Shown: positions 51,829 to 61,627 of the stretch, piece by piece | How the letters are laid out: every line of letters begins with the position of its first letter | Position numbering within the stretch: the stretch's first letter is position 1 | Assembly: GCF_020829495.1 (NCBI RefSeq) | Contig: NZ_JAIVFQ010000008.1 | Coordinates: 1 to 64,000, forward strand | Length of the DNA: 64,000 nt | Reading direction: 5' to 3' | From: Nostoc favosum CHAB5714 | GTDB taxonomy: Bacteria > Cyanobacteriota > Cyanobacteriia > Cyanobacteriales > Nostocaceae | The notes under the pieces: model-generated | What the model saw: the letters and a program-made list of their open reading frames with translations, nothing else | What the model was told of the DNA's origin: nothing | The model's database searches: none | Made by a program: the position numbers and the translations under genes

Positions 51829-52995
51829 TTATTGCAAAAGTCCAATCATGTGCAAGAAGCCATGACCAGTAATCAACTCTATGATTAATGCAATAAAACC
51901 CAGCATGGCAATTCGCCCATTCCATACCTCAGCGCTAGTAGTCAGACCCCATTCCCAACGCTCTTGGGGGTACATTTTCACCCTTTTTTTCATTTGGGCA
52001 GCTTGCGAAAGCTTGAAACTGGGGTTTTTCAGCGCATCAATCACCAAGTCTGCAAGTGCATTAATAAACACTGGATGCGTATTGGGAGCAGGAACGCGAC
52101 GGAAGTTGTGAATTCCTGATTCTTCTGCTACTTCCCGATACTCAATATCAATTTCTTGCAGTGTCTCAATATGCTCTGAGACAAAACTGATTGGCACGAC
52201 AACCAAATCTTTCACGCCTTTTGCGCCTAGTTCTTTGAGGGCATCCTCAGTATAAGGTTGGAGCCATTCTACTGGGCCGACGCGACTTTGGTAAGCTAAG
52301 GTGTGGGCATTGGGTCGATTGAGGGTCTGCATAATCAGGGCAGTACATTCCTCAATTTCTTGCTGGTAAGGGTCGCCAGCTTCTTCAACGTAGCTTTTAG
52401 GAACGCCGTGAGCGCTGAAGAATATATGAACCTCGTCTGGATTAGGAAACTGTTCGAGTTCTTGGGCTATGAGTTCCGCCATTGCTTGTAGGTAGCCTGG
52501 TTCTTTGTACCAAGAAGGAATGACGGTGTAATCAATGGGTTGAAGCTTTGGGTCTTCTTGCCAAAGTTTTTCTAAAAGCCGGAAGCTAGAACCACTCGTA
52601 CTGATAGAAAACTGGGGATATAATGGTAATATTACCAGGTGTTCTATATTATCTTGAGTGATCTGTGCGATCGCCTCTTCTGTATAGGGATTCCAATAAC
52701 GCATTCCGACGTAGATATTGGCTTCTTGCCCTAAATGACTCAACTGTTCTTTTAAAGCTTCGCCTTGCGCTTCTGTGATCCGCCGCAGTGGGGAACCGCC
52801 ACCGATTTGCTTATAATTCTCTTGAGATGTTCTGGTTCGCCGCGAGGCAATAAACCAGGCTAGGGGCTTTTGCAACCAGCGAAATGGTAGGCGAATAATT
52901 TCCGGATCGGAAAATAGGTTGTACAAAAACGGCCCGACATCCTCTAGCTTATCGGGGCCACCGAGATTGAGTAATAAGACGCCTACACGACCCAT
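51829..52995 (-). CDS. hemH: Ferrochelatase with C-terminal chlorophyll-binding (HLIP-like) tail
   Basis: 388 residues. It inserts Fe2+ into protoporphyrin IX to make haem. The core shows [20 protein letters not shown], the [20 protein letters not shown]is motif, and [20 protein letters not shown] with the conserved Glu/His set. Residues ~345-388 form a membrane helix with [20 protein letters not shown], the ExxNxR chlorophyll-binding motif shared with HLIPs. This tail is normal for cyanobacterial and plastid type II ferrochelatases. Start ATG at 52995 reads [11 protein letters not shown]. Confidence 0.96.
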   Translation of the reverse strand: MGRVGVLLLNLGGPDKLEDVGPFLYNLFSDPEIIRLPFRWLQKPLAWFIASRRTRTSQENYKQIGGGSPLRRITEAQGEALKEQLSHLGQEANIYVGMRYWNPYTEEAIAQITQDNIEHLVILPLYPQFSISTSGSSFRLLEKLWQEDPKLQPIDYTVIPSWYKEPGYLQAMAELIAQELEQFPNPDEVHIFFSAHGVPKSYVEEAGDPYQQEIEECTALIMQTLNRPNAHTLAYQSRVGPVEWLQPYTEDALKELGAKGVKDLVVVPISFVSEHIETLQEIDIEYREVAEESGIHNFRRVPAPNTHPVFINALADLVIDALKNPSFKLSQAAQMKKRVKMYPQERWEWGLTTSAEVWNGRIAMLGFIALIIELITGHGFLHMIGLLQ

Positions 52996-53088
52996 AGCAG
53001 TTACTTTCCCCCAATCTTTTCAGGTTTTTTACTAATGTTAACAATATATCTTTATTAAATATAAAGCTTAATAGCAAGGAAATATGCA

Positions 53089-53712
53089 ATGGCAACAATT
53101 TTAAGGGATTGGAGTTACCGTTATCAGTGGCTGTATGATGGTATCTCTCGTTTAGCAGCCTTAAGTGTAGGTGGTGAAGCCCGTTTTCGACAACTTGCTT
53201 TGCAAGGCTTAACAATTCACTCAGATACTCAAGTCTTAGATTTATGTTGCGGCAGTGGTCAAACAACGCAATTTTTGGTAAAATTATCACAAAATGTAAC
53301 AGGATTGGACGCTTCACCCAAGTCTTTGCAACGGGCGCGGCAAAATGTACCATTAGCAGTCTATCTCGAAGCTTTTGCCGAGAAGATGCCATTTGCAGAT
53401 AATCTATTTGATGTGGTGCATACCAGCGTTGCATTACACGAGATGCAGCCTCAGCAATTGCGAAAAATTATTAGTGAAGTTTATCGGGTGTTGAAGCCAG
53501 GAGGAGTGTTTACACTCGTAGATTTTCATGCTCCTACGAATCCGATATTTTGGCCTGGGGTATCAGTGTTTTTGTTGTTGTTTGAGACGGAAACAGCTTG
53601 GCAATTGTTGAAAACTGATTTGCCTGGATTGTTAACTGAGACTGGCTTTGAAGTGGGTGAGCCAACTTTATATGCAGGTGGTAGTTTGCAAGTGATACAG
53701 GCTCAGAAGTGA
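53089..53712 (+). CDS. SAM-dependent methyltransferase (class I)
   Basis: 207 residues. Motif I VLDLCCGSGQTTQFLVKL (~50), acidic end of strand 2 VTGLDASPKSLQRARQN, motif III FDVVHTSVALHEM and post-III LKPGGVFTLVDFHAP place it in the UbiE/Coq5-like group. A hydrophobic stretch (PIFWPGVSVFLLLF) near 150 suggests a membrane-associated or lipid substrate. The start reads MATILRDWSYRYQWLYDGIS. It is divergent from hemH with about 90 bp between, so they might share a promoter region. The substrate is unknown. Confidence 0.88.
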   Translation: MATILRDWSYRYQWLYDGISRLAALSVGGEARFRQLALQGLTIHSDTQVLDLCCGSGQTTQFLVKLSQNVTGLDASPKSLQRARQNVPLAVYLEAFAEKMPFADNLFDVVHTSVALHEMQPQQLRKIISEVYRVLKPGGVFTLVDFHAPTNPIFWPGVSVFLLLFETETAWQLLKTDLPGLLTETGFEVGEPTLYAGGSLQVIQAQK

Positions 53713-53775
53713 ACAATACTGCTTTATTAATGGCAGGTAAGAGACTCTGCTATTAATAAAGTATAGGTGATTGTT

Positions 53776-53918
53776 ATATAGCACTTCTCATTTGCATGAA
53801 GTACATTTTTAAACCTCACCCCCAACCCCTCTCCTTGTCAAGGACAGGGGAGTGTTTGCACCCATCAAATACGGGGTGAGGTTGCGACTGTATTGCACCC
53901 AGGTGAGAACTGCTATAT
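53776..53918. mobile_element. Miniature inverted-repeat element (ATATAGCA ends)
   Basis: Ends ATATAGCACTTCTCA and TGAGAACTGCTATAT, imperfect inverted repeats, with CTCACCCCCAACCCCTCTCC inside facing GGGGTGAG. The ends resemble those of the larger element at 62860. It lies just before the DUF29 cluster. Confidence 0.75.
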
Positions 53919-53955
53919 TCAAATTAGCATGATGAAATTTTGAGGTTAATAACAA

Positions 53956-54474
53956 ATGACACAGGAATTAATAGACCTCAGAAGTTGCATCCAGGAAGGA
54001 CGTTACGCAGATGCCTTGGTAATTGTTGATGAATTAGAGGGCATGAGTAAACAAGCTATTCTGCGGAATATCCAAGCTTATTTAAGGATTCTGCTGATTC
54101 ATTTGATTAAAAACCAACTAGAGCAGCGATTAACCAATTCTTGGGTTGCTTCTATTCGTAATTCACTTATAGAAATTAAGAAACTCAATCTCAAAGACAA
54201 TAAAAAATCCTATTATATAAATTTAAATGAATGGGATACTTGTATTGAAGATGAAATAGAAATAGCAGTGCGTGATGCCAGTGTGGAAGTTTTGAATGGA
54301 ATGTACAATGAATTCCAACTTACTGAAATGGTGGATAGGAACCAAATTATTCAGACTGCTTTGAAGTTGTTGGCGCTAACTTATTCTTATTCAGCTAAGG
54401 AGTTACCGGCAGTTGTGGCTGAAAATTTAACTCAGCTAACCGGTGGAGAAGATTGGAGAGCAGGTAGGCGATAA
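53956..54474 (+). CDS. DUF29 family protein, tandem copy 1
   Basis: 172 residues, soluble and helical: MTQELIDLRSCIQEGRYADA, VIVDELEGMSKQAILRNIQA, LLIHLIKNQLEQRLTNSW. The family is common in cyanobacteria, with no settled function. This copy is the most divergent of the first three and has a shortened segment (EIEIAVRDASVEV instead of EVIEDAIADASEEV). It begins a run of four same-strand genes separated by only four bases, so a single transcript is likely. Confidence 0.82.
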   Translation: MTQELIDLRSCIQEGRYADALVIVDELEGMSKQAILRNIQAYLRILLIHLIKNQLEQRLTNSWVASIRNSLIEIKKLNLKDNKKSYYINLNEWDTCIEDEIEIAVRDASVEVLNGMYNEFQLTEMVDRNQIIQTALKLLALTYSYSAKELPAVVAENLTQLTGGEDWRAGRR

Positions 54475-54478
54475 AAAA

Positions 54479-55000
54479 ATGACCCAGGAACTAATAGACC
54501 TCAAAAAGAGTATTTTGGAAGGACGTTATGCAGATGCCTTGGCAATTGTTGATGAATTAGAAGGCATGAGTAAAAAGGCAATTCTGCGGCAGATTAAATC
54601 CTTTTTAAGAATTCTATTAATTCATTTGATTAAAAATCAAGTAGAAAAACGATTAACAAATTCTTGGGCTGCTTCTATTCGCAATTCAATCCGCGAAATT
54701 AAAGAAGTCAATCTAAAAGACAATCAAACATCTTATTATATCAATTCAAATGAATGGGAAAAAATCATAGAAGATCAAGTGATTGAAGATGCGATCGCTG
54801 ATGCTAGCGAGGAAGTAATGAATGGAGCATATAATCAATTCCAACTGGCTGAAATGGTGGATAGGAACCAAATTATTCAGACTGCGTTGAAGTTTTTGGC
54901 GCTAACTTATTCCTATTCAGCTAAGGAGTTACCCGCAGTTGTGGCTGAAAATTTAACTCAGCTTCCCGGTGGCGAAGATTGGAAAGCAGGTAGGCGATAA
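54479..55000 (+). CDS. DUF29 family protein, tandem copy 2
   Basis: 173 residues, start ATG four bases after the stop of copy 1 (GATAAAAAAATGACC). It begins MTQELIDLKKSILEGRYADA and shares near-identical N-terminal ~50 residues with copies 3 and 4. Differences cluster in the middle (LRQIKSFLRILLIHLIKNQV, NEWEKIIEDQ). The C-terminus LTQLPGGEDWKAGRR is close to copy 3. Confidence 0.82.
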   Translation: MTQELIDLKKSILEGRYADALAIVDELEGMSKKAILRQIKSFLRILLIHLIKNQVEKRLTNSWAASIRNSIREIKEVNLKDNQTSYYINSNEWEKIIEDQVIEDAIADASEEVMNGAYNQFQLAEMVDRNQIIQTALKFLALTYSYSAKELPAVVAENLTQLPGGEDWKAGRR

Positions 55001-55004
55001 AAAA

Positions 55005-55526
55005 ATGACCCAGGAACTAATAGACCTCAAAAAGAGTATTTTGGAAGGACGTTATGCAGATGCCTTGGCAATTGTAGATGAATTAGAAGGCATGAGCAAA
55101 CAGGCTATTCTACGGAATATCCAAGCTTATTTAAACATTCTGTTGATTCATTTGATTAAAAACCAAGTAGAACAACGATTAACTGGTTCATGGGCGGCTT
55201 CTCTTCGTAATTCAATTCGAGAAATTAAAAAGCTGAATATCAAAGATAATAAAACATCTTACTACATTAATTTAGATGAGTGGGAGATTTTGATAGAAGA
55301 GGAAGTGATTGAAGATGCGATCGCTGATGCGAGTGAGGAAGTAATGAATGGAGCATATAATCAATTTCAACTGGCTGAAATAGTTGATAGGAACCAAATT
55401 ATTCAGACTGCGTTGAAGTTTTTGGCGCTAACTTATTCTTATTCAGCTAAGGAGTTACCCGCAGTAGTGGCTGAAAATTTAACTCAGCTAACCGGTGGAG
55501 AAGATTGGAAAGTACGTAGGCGGTAA
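55005..55526 (+). CDS. DUF29 family protein, tandem copy 3
   Basis: 173 residues, again starting four bases after the previous stop. Its middle (LRNIQAYLNILLIHLIKNQV) is closer to copy 1, whereas the N-terminus matches copy 2. This mosaic suggests recombination between copies. The C-terminus is almost the same as copy 2, and the 526-bp spacing between starts is exact. Confidence 0.82.
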   Translation: MTQELIDLKKSILEGRYADALAIVDELEGMSKQAILRNIQAYLNILLIHLIKNQVEQRLTGSWAASLRNSIREIKKLNIKDNKTSYYINLDEWEILIEEEVIEDAIADASEEVMNGAYNQFQLAEIVDRNQIIQTALKFLALTYSYSAKELPAVVAENLTQLTGGEDWKVRRR

Positions 55527-55530
55527 AAAA

Positions 55531-56052
55531 ATGACGCAGGAACTAATAGACCTCAAAAAGAGTATTTTGGAAGGACGTTATGCAGATGCCTTGGCAATTG
55601 TAGATGAATTAGAGGGGATGAGTAAAAAGGCAATTTTGCGGCAGATTAAATCGTTTTTAAGAATTTTGCTGATTCATTTGATTAAGAATAAACTAGAACA
55701 GAGATTAACAAATTCTTGGGCTGCTTCTATTCGCAACGCCATCCGCGAAATTAAAGAAGTGAATATTAAAGACAATAAAAAGTCTTACTACATTAATTTA
55801 GATGAATGGGGAAATTTGATAGAAGAGGAAGTTATTGAAGATGCGATCGCTGATGCGAGTGAGGAAGTGATGAACGGTAAATTTACTCGCTCTGAGTTGT
55901 CTTCGATGCTAGATAAAAGCCAGATTTTAACTACAGCTACTAGTTTACTGGCTTTAACATATACTTTTTCGCCAAAGGAATTACCAGCGATTATGGATGA
56001 TTATCTCAGTCAGTTGGCTGGTGGAGAAGATTGGATAAATCGGGAAAAATAA
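55531..56052 (+). CDS. DUF29 family protein, tandem copy 4
   Basis: 173 residues, four bases after the previous stop. The N-terminal two thirds match copy 2 (LRQIKSFLRILLIHLIKNKL). The C-terminal third diverges: FTRSELSSMLDKSQILTTAT, PKELPAIMDDYLSQLAGGED and a new tail WINREK. It is therefore either the oldest copy or one that has recombined with another relative. It ends the run. Confidence 0.82.
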   Translation: MTQELIDLKKSILEGRYADALAIVDELEGMSKKAILRQIKSFLRILLIHLIKNKLEQRLTNSWAASIRNAIREIKEVNIKDNKKSYYINLDEWGNLIEEEVIEDAIADASEEVMNGKFTRSELSSMLDKSQILTTATSLLALTYTFSPKELPAIMDDYLSQLAGGEDWINREK

Positions 56053-56128
56053 AGCGATCGCTATTTGTTCGGCAATGATACCAGTGTTAAATTCAAATTA
56101 GCACCGTAACCTCTGGAAGGGAATACAA

Positions 56129-56323
56129 ATGACAGCAGATACTACTGTAAAATATCAAGTCCTCAAAGCAGTAGAGGAAATGCCCCAAGACGTTACTTTT
56201 GACGAAGTGATGGAACGTCTTTATTTCCTGTACAAAGTTGATCGAGGTTTAAAGGAAGTTGAGACTGGTAATACCATCTCACATGCAGAAGCCAAAAAGC
56301 AGATTAAGATATGGCACAAGTAA
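56129..56323 (+). CDS. Putative antitoxin of a ParE/RelE-type module
   Basis: 64 residues: TVKYQVLKAVEEMPQDVTFD and YKVDRGLKEVETGNTISHAE then AKKQIKIWHK. It has the length and acidic-then-basic pattern of small antitoxins that sit before ParE-like toxins in cyanobacteria. It overlaps the toxin start by 13 bases. GGAAGGGAA precedes the ATG. The DNA-binding class was not recognised. Confidence 0.75.
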   Translation: MTADTTVKYQVLKAVEEMPQDVTFDEVMERLYFLYKVDRGLKEVETGNTISHAEAKKQIKIWHK

Positions 56324-56595
56324 GCTGGACAAGTCAAGCCTTAACTGATTTAGAAGCAATTGGCGATTTTATTGCACGGGATGCACCAAGTTTTGCCCAG
56401 GTATTTGTAGACAGGGTATTTCAATCTGTAGAACGTCTACAACAGTTTCCGCTATCAGGGCGTGTAGTACCAGAAATCGCTCAAGAGGATATTCGAGAGA
56501 TTATCTTTGGTAATTACCGAATCGTATATTTAGTCAGCAATGATGAGGTAAATATCTTAACCGTGTTTCATTCTTCAAGGCAGCTTAAGCTTTAA
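56311..56595 (+). CDS. ParE/RelE superfamily toxin
   Basis: 94 residues of the RelE/ParE fold: VSWTSQALTDLEAIGDFIAR, RVFQSVERLQQFPLSGRVVP, IREIIFGNYRIVYLVSND and VNILTVFHSSRQL. The last Phe-His-Ser-Arg segment is typical of ParE-like members that poison gyrase, though RelE-type ribonuclease activity cannot be excluded. It overlaps its antitoxin, and is the only toxin pair in the window that looks fully intact besides the PIN cassette. Confidence 0.88.
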   Translation: MAQVSWTSQALTDLEAIGDFIARDAPSFAQVFVDRVFQSVERLQQFPLSGRVVPEIAQEDIREIIFGNYRIVYLVSNDEVNILTVFHSSRQLKL

Positions 56596-56760
56596 TTAAT
56601 GCTTATGTTTTGATAGCGATCGCTATTTCTATACAGGCGAAAACTGAGGTAGCAAAGAAAGCCAAGATTACGGTAAACTGATTGATAAATTGTAGTATTT
56701 TTTGTCGTAGTACTGTACCTGTAACAAAGAATAAAAGTTTTCGCTAATTGCAAGGTAGAG

Positions 56761-57594
56761 ATGATGAAAGAAATAACACGCCGCAAATTTATCGCAACAG
56801 CCACCGTGGCGACGGGTTTTGCCCTGGCAGTGCAACCCATTTCTGCTCAAGTCATCAGCACCGATGCTAAGGGGTTGATAGCTGGTGCGGTGAAAATTCC
56901 CGTCAAAGATGGCGAAATTCCTGCCTATAGAGCAGCACCTGCGACTGGTAAAAATTTCCCAATTGTTCTGGTAATTCAGGAAATATTTGGTGTACATGAG
57001 CATATTCAGGATATCACCCGTCGCTTTGCCCAGTTGGGGTACTTGGCGATCGCACCTGAATTATTTATCCGTCAAGGCGATGTCACTAAATTAAGCAGCA
57101 TAGACGAAATTCGCCCAATTGTCGCCAAAGTACCAGATGCCCAAGTGTTATCCGATCTTGATGCGACGGTAAACTGGGCTGTGAAATCAGCTAAAGGTAA
57201 TGCCGATAAATTGGGGATTACAGGCTTTTGCTGGGGCGGCCGCATTACCTGGTTATACGCAGCACACAATCCGAAAGTGAAGGCAGGTGTAGCTTGGTAT
57301 GGACGACTCGTGGGCGATGCTACCGAACTTCAGCCCAAGTATCCCGTCGATATTGCATCAAAACTGACAGTCCCCGTTCTCGGACTCTATGGTGGGAAGG
57401 ATACAGGTATTCCCGTTGATACAGTAGAGCAGATGCGCGATCGCTTAAAGCAAAGCAGCAGCAAATCTGAAATCATCGTCTACGCCGATGCACCCCACGC
57501 TTTTTTTGCCGATTATCGCCCCTCCTACCGCGAGAAAGATGCTAAGGACGGTTGGAAACGGCTTTTGGCATGGTTTAAGGAGAATGGCGTCTAA
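56761..57594 (+). CDS. Dienelactone hydrolase family protein with Tat-type signal
   Basis: 277 residues. The N-terminus [20 protein letters not shown] has twin Arg followed by a hydrophobic stretch and PISAQV cleavage region, so export by the Tat pathway is likely. The alpha/beta hydrolase body has the nucleophile elbow [10 protein letters not shown] (Cys), the Asp in [13 protein letters not shown] and His in [14 protein letters not shown], the dienelactone hydrolase triad. Substrate unknown. The ATG at 56761 gives [10 protein letters not shown], with a second ATG one codon later also possible. Confidence 0.9.
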   Translation: MMKEITRRKFIATATVATGFALAVQPISAQVISTDAKGLIAGAVKIPVKDGEIPAYRAAPATGKNFPIVLVIQEIFGVHEHIQDITRRFAQLGYLAIAPELFIRQGDVTKLSSIDEIRPIVAKVPDAQVLSDLDATVNWAVKSAKGNADKLGITGFCWGGRITWLYAAHNPKVKAGVAWYGRLVGDATELQPKYPVDIASKLTVPVLGLYGGKDTGIPVDTVEQMRDRLKQSSSKSEIIVYADAPHAFFADYRPSYREKDAKDGWKRLLAWFKENGV

Positions 57595-57620
57595 GTCTGC
57601 CGAACATAGAAAAGCCTGTT

Positions 57621-57910
57621 TGCAACAATTACTCTTCCATATATCAAAAACGCTTAAGTATTTCTTGCAAATGTAGAAGCAGTTGCAGCAAACGCTGAAT
57701 ACTTTGCAACAATTACTCTTCCATATATAAGAAAGGCTTAAGTATTTTTTGCAAACGTATAATCAGTTGCAGCAAACGCTTAATGCTTTGCAACAATTAC
57801 TCTTCCATATATAAGAAAGGCTTAAGTATTTCTTGCAAACGTATAATCAGTTGCAGCAAAGGCTTAATGCTTTGCAACAATTACTCTTCCATATATAAGA
57901 AAGGCTTAAG
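57621..57910. repeat. 84-bp tandem repeat array, about 3.5 copies
   Basis: Unit starts TGCAACAATTACTCTTCCAT. Starts lie at 57621, 57705, 57789 and 57873, an exact 84-bp period (12 heptamers or four 21-mers). Each unit contains AGGCTTAAGTATTTCTTGCA and CAGTTGCAGCAAACGCTTAA. It has no coding support. Confidence 0.93.
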
Positions 57911-57965
57911 TGATTGCAGCAATTGTTGTAATGAACTTATAAATTCATTGAATTCAAGTATCTAC

Positions 57966-57993
57966 AAAAAAGCCTCCCATCGCGGGAGGCTTA
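57966..57993 (-). terminator. Terminator of the 1039-residue protein gene
   Basis: GCCTCCC/GGGAGGC stem with a five-base loop, followed on the minus strand by TTTTTT, about 30 bases after the stop codon at 58020. Confidence 0.85.
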
Positions 57994-58019
57994 AAAGTTA
58001 GCGGAGAAAACTTATCAAC

Positions 58020-61000
58020 CTACTGGGTAGCTACAGCAATCACTCCTCCTAATGCAGAGAAAACTGCGGAGACGGTTGCTGTGGCAAACAGCCACCAAGC
58101 TGCTGAAGCTGCGGCTTTGCGGGTTTCTTCCGCTTGCCTCTGTGCTTGATTTTTCACCTGTTCTAGGCGGCGTTGGGCTTCATGCTGTATGCGTTCTGCA
58201 CGTTGCAATACTGTGTTGCGTGCGCGTTCAATTTGGTCAATGATCCGGTTGGCATCTTCCTCAGAGATGTCCTCACGAGAACTCATGATTGCCACCAGGG
58301 TATCACGGTCAAAAGAAGATAGGCGATCGCGCAGAGCATCGAACCCTGCCTGGGGATCGTCAAAAAATGTGCGAACATCGTGCTTGATACTATCATAGTT
58401 AAGTTCCGGGCGATCCAAGGAGTTGAGATAGTTACGAATGCGGGCGAAAACCCCATCAATCGCATCTTGAATGCCTCGTTGGATATTCCGCACTTGTTCT
58501 ACAAATTGATCCCTTACGGACACAATGTTATCGGCAATCCGCGCCGCTTCCTCATCGGAAATATCTTCCCGAATTTTTAGCAGGGCGATGATGGTAGAAC
58601 GGTCAAAATGGGAAAGGCGATCGCTAAAAGTTTCTACCCCAACTCGCGGATCGTGCAAGAGTAGTTGCAAGTCACGTTTAATACCTTCAGGATTCAGTTC
58701 TTCCTTACCAGTTTGGCGCAGATACTCTTCCAGATAAGCTTTGAATGTTTCCGCTCTTTGCTGTGTGCGGGTAGCTAAACGACGAGGCGCACGCACAAAG
58801 TTACGAATCGAAGTTTGCGTGGAATCAATGATTTCATTGACTTGTTCTTCACTCAAGTCTTTACGTTGACTGAGTAACTTCACCAGTGTATCCCGGTCTA
58901 CCTGCGACAACCGACGGCGCAGTGCTACGGCTCCCTCCTGGGGATTTTCAAACAATCTGGTAAAATCTCGCTGGATACCTTCTGGGTTCAATTCTTGTTT
59001 ACCAGTATTCCGCAGGTAATCTGCGATCGTGGTAGTAACAGAGTCGTATTGCTCTTTGGCTTTATCCACTACAGCTTGGGGTGTCTGGCGAATACTATGC
59101 CACGACTCTTCAGCAGAATTGATGATTTGATTAACTTGATCTTCACTCAAATCTTGCCGTTGACTCAACAATTGCACCAAGGTATCGCGGTCAAAGCGAG
59201 ACAACCGCGCCCGAATTGAGCTAATTCCAGCTTGGGGATCTTCTAGTAATCTTTTGAATTCTGCGCGGATGGCATCAGGATTCAGTTCTGATTTCCCTGT
59301 ATTACGCAGATATGATTCTACACTCAGCCACAGGGTTTCTGCTTGATATTGCGCCTGTTCTGCCAATCCTTTGGATTCTACCAAGACGCGATTGCGTTGT
59401 TTTTCCAACTCGTCGAGAATGCTGTCTACTTCATATAGCTGGACATCATTACGTTGCAGCAATATCGCCCGCATTTCCTGACGATCGAGGTGGGCTAGTC
59501 GCAATGTCAGAGTTTCATAATCTGCATCTGGGTCTTGCACCAGTGGTTTGAAATTCTGCTCAATGCCTTCTGCTGTCAAATCGGCTTTCGGAGTAACCAG
59601 CAGATAACTTTCCACTGCCCGTTGCAAGTCTTGGACTATCTCTCTTTCTTCAATACCTGTAACTATCACTAGTACATCTTTGCGGACAGTTTCTAACTGA
59701 TCTGCAATGCGCTGAATTTGGGCTTGGGTAAGGAGTCCGCGTTGTTGCAAGATATTAGCAAAATCGTTACGGGATAGTCGTTCTAGTTCCCTGCGGACGA
59801 TTCCAGGGTCAGCTGCTGGGTCGTAGAGGACATCACGAAATTCCTGGGCGATTCTTTCTGGACTTAGTTGCCAAGCATAAGTATTGTGCAGGTAATTTTC
59901 GACATCAGCCCGAATTGGGCTATAGGGTTGTGATGGTGTTGGCAAACCTAGCTTATCTGCTTGTTGGGTGGCTTTATCTTTGGCGGTGGTGAGGCTACGC
60001 AAGATTTTTTCCACATCCAAATCAGGCAAATCTGTGCGTCCCAACACAATACCAGTTAAGGCAGATAGTCCTTGCTGGAGTGTACTTTGAATTGGCCCAG
60101 GGGTTGCCTTTTGGTCAGCTTCTTTAGAGCCTCGCGTTTCTGCTACTAATCGATCCAGTTTGGCATTGAGTTCATCTGTCTTGTTTTGTCCTGCTGGAAG
60201 TGATTTCAGATAATCCATTAACTCACCCAGCCGATCTTCGGTGGGTGGTTGCTGACTTACCACTTGCTGCCAAACCTTATATAAGGTATCAGCAATGCGG
60301 GTAACATCTTTTTTGGAAAGGTCGGTGCGGCTGCTGACTAACTCGATAAACTTCTGGCGGTCGATGTTGCGAATATCTGGAGTCCCCGCGATCGCTTTTA
60401 ATTGCGGATCGTTGAGTAAATTCTCAAAGTCACTCCGAATCTTTGACAAATCTAGCTCTGGAGGACGTATCTTGTCTAAGTAATCTTCTATATTTTCCCG
60501 GATACTTCCAGGGTCGATGGCGCTTCCTAGTTCCCGGCGGACAGCAGCTGCGGCGGCTTCAGCTGTCGCTACAACTTGGTTATTGACAGCCTTTGCACCC
60601 AGTGCAGCCGTGGCTGTACCCATAATCGCCTGAAAACCGGAAGTTGCCGTATTGACAACTGAGCCAATTAAGGAACCCACGGTGGTGGAACTTACCCAGA
60701 CGAGGAGCAAAAAGTAAGCGCCCCAAATCACCAAACCGAGAATCGCCCCCAATACTGGGTCTAAGATTACCAGGCTTAATTTAACCGCGAGAAAAGAAGC
60801 GATTAATAAGGCGATCGTCACAGTGACTAATGTCCAAATCCCTACTGCTGTGCCAATTTTGCGAATGTTACCGCCCAAACTTCCGGCTTCCCCACTATCT
60901 GAATCTGAGTCAGATGAGTGCCCCAGGTAGGAAATACCGGCTGCAAGGGAAAGATTAGTTAGAACTAATTGGAAAGCAAAGGCTAAAATCACGCCGGAGA

Positions 61001-61139
61001 TTAAAGCCACAAAAAAGCGCGGCCCGGAAGTGAGAACCGATGCCTCTGCTGGCGTGACGTTTGAGGATTCTACTGGAACCTGTGCCAACCACAATAGTGG
61101 TTTGTAGAGTCCCAGCATGATTTCCGTACTTTGGAACAT
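58020..61139 (-). CDS. Large membrane protein with seven repeated helical units (unknown function)
   Basis: 1039 residues. Three membrane segments lie near the N-terminus (VLAFAFQLVL type at ~50-65, GIWTLVTVTIALLIASFLAV at ~98-118, GAILGLVIWGAYFLLLVWVS at ~133-153) and one at the C-terminus (AAASAAWWLFATATVSAVFS). Between them are about seven units. Typical parts are YLRNTGKSELNPDAIRAEF, RLSRFDRDTLVQLLSQRQDL and SEDQVNQII; units start near residues 218, 418, 500, 600, 690, 780 and 880. The units are predicted coiled or helical and likely lie on one side of the membrane. I do not recognise the family's function. Start MFQSTEIMLGLYKPLL fits a hydrophobic amino end. A clear terminator follows. 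Confidence 0.85.
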   Translation of the reverse strand: MFQSTEIMLGLYKPLLWLAQVPVESSNVTPAEASVLTSGPRFFVALISGVILAFAFQLVLTNLSLAAGISYLGHSSDSDSDSGEAGSLGGNIRKIGTAVGIWTLVTVTIALLIASFLAVKLSLVILDPVLGAILGLVIWGAYFLLLVWVSSTTVGSLIGSVVNTATSGFQAIMGTATAALGAKAVNNQVVATAEAAAAAVRRELGSAIDPGSIRENIEDYLDKIRPPELDLSKIRSDFENLLNDPQLKAIAGTPDIRNIDRQKFIELVSSRTDLSKKDVTRIADTLYKVWQQVVSQQPPTEDRLGELMDYLKSLPAGQNKTDELNAKLDRLVAETRGSKEADQKATPGPIQSTLQQGLSALTGIVLGRTDLPDLDVEKILRSLTTAKDKATQQADKLGLPTPSQPYSPIRADVENYLHNTYAWQLSPERIAQEFRDVLYDPAADPGIVRRELERLSRNDFANILQQRGLLTQAQIQRIADQLETVRKDVLVIVTGIEEREIVQDLQRAVESYLLVTPKADLTAEGIEQNFKPLVQDPDADYETLTLRLAHLDRQEMRAILLQRNDVQLYEVDSILDELEKQRNRVLVESKGLAEQAQYQAETLWLSVESYLRNTGKSELNPDAIRAEFKRLLEDPQAGISSIRARLSRFDRDTLVQLLSQRQDLSEDQVNQIINSAEESWHSIRQTPQAVVDKAKEQYDSVTTTIADYLRNTGKQELNPEGIQRDFTRLFENPQEGAVALRRRLSQVDRDTLVKLLSQRKDLSEEQVNEIIDSTQTSIRNFVRAPRRLATRTQQRAETFKAYLEEYLRQTGKEELNPEGIKRDLQLLLHDPRVGVETFSDRLSHFDRSTIIALLKIREDISDEEAARIADNIVSVRDQFVEQVRNIQRGIQDAIDGVFARIRNYLNSLDRPELNYDSIKHDVRTFFDDPQAGFDALRDRLSSFDRDTLVAIMSSREDISEEDANRIIDQIERARNTVLQRAERIQHEAQRRLEQVKNQAQRQAEETRKAAASAAWWLFATATVSAVFSALGGVIAVATQ

Positions 61140-61627
61140 TGTATTTCCTTCTTCTAAGGTTTAAATTTGGGGAATTAAGATTTTCTTGAGAAGCAACTCT
61201 TAGTATTTATGTATGTTTGTACCTATGGCAATACCTAACTCATTAGCTCAGAATCGTGGAATTTGGCTATTTAAAGCATCTCTCTAAAGATTGAAAAGTG
61301 TATCCAGCGAAAGATATAACTTTTATTATCCTTCCGTGAGAATCTTAATCAAATTACCACCTATTCTTAATTATGTATAGCTAATTTTTACTTTTGAATT
61401 GCTTATTTGTAGCGATTGATTCTGTTTGAATTATAGTTTTTTGTAAGTTCTTTACATTTATTTACATATTTGTTTTTGGTCACCCTCTCAAGGTGGATTT
61501 GTCTAAAAAAATACGTTTCTGATAATCGTCCAGAAGAAGTGGCTACGGTTTGTACCCATAGACAGAAATAAGTCTAGTTATAAACAGCTACATTAAAGTT
61601 AACAAATGAATCGTTGAGGATAAAAAA
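61140..61627. other. AT-rich spacer upstream of the HLIP array
   Basis: Nearly 490 bp between diverging genes. It is AT-rich and contains no gene. Promoters for both sides are expected here, but I could not assign one. Confidence 0.55.
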
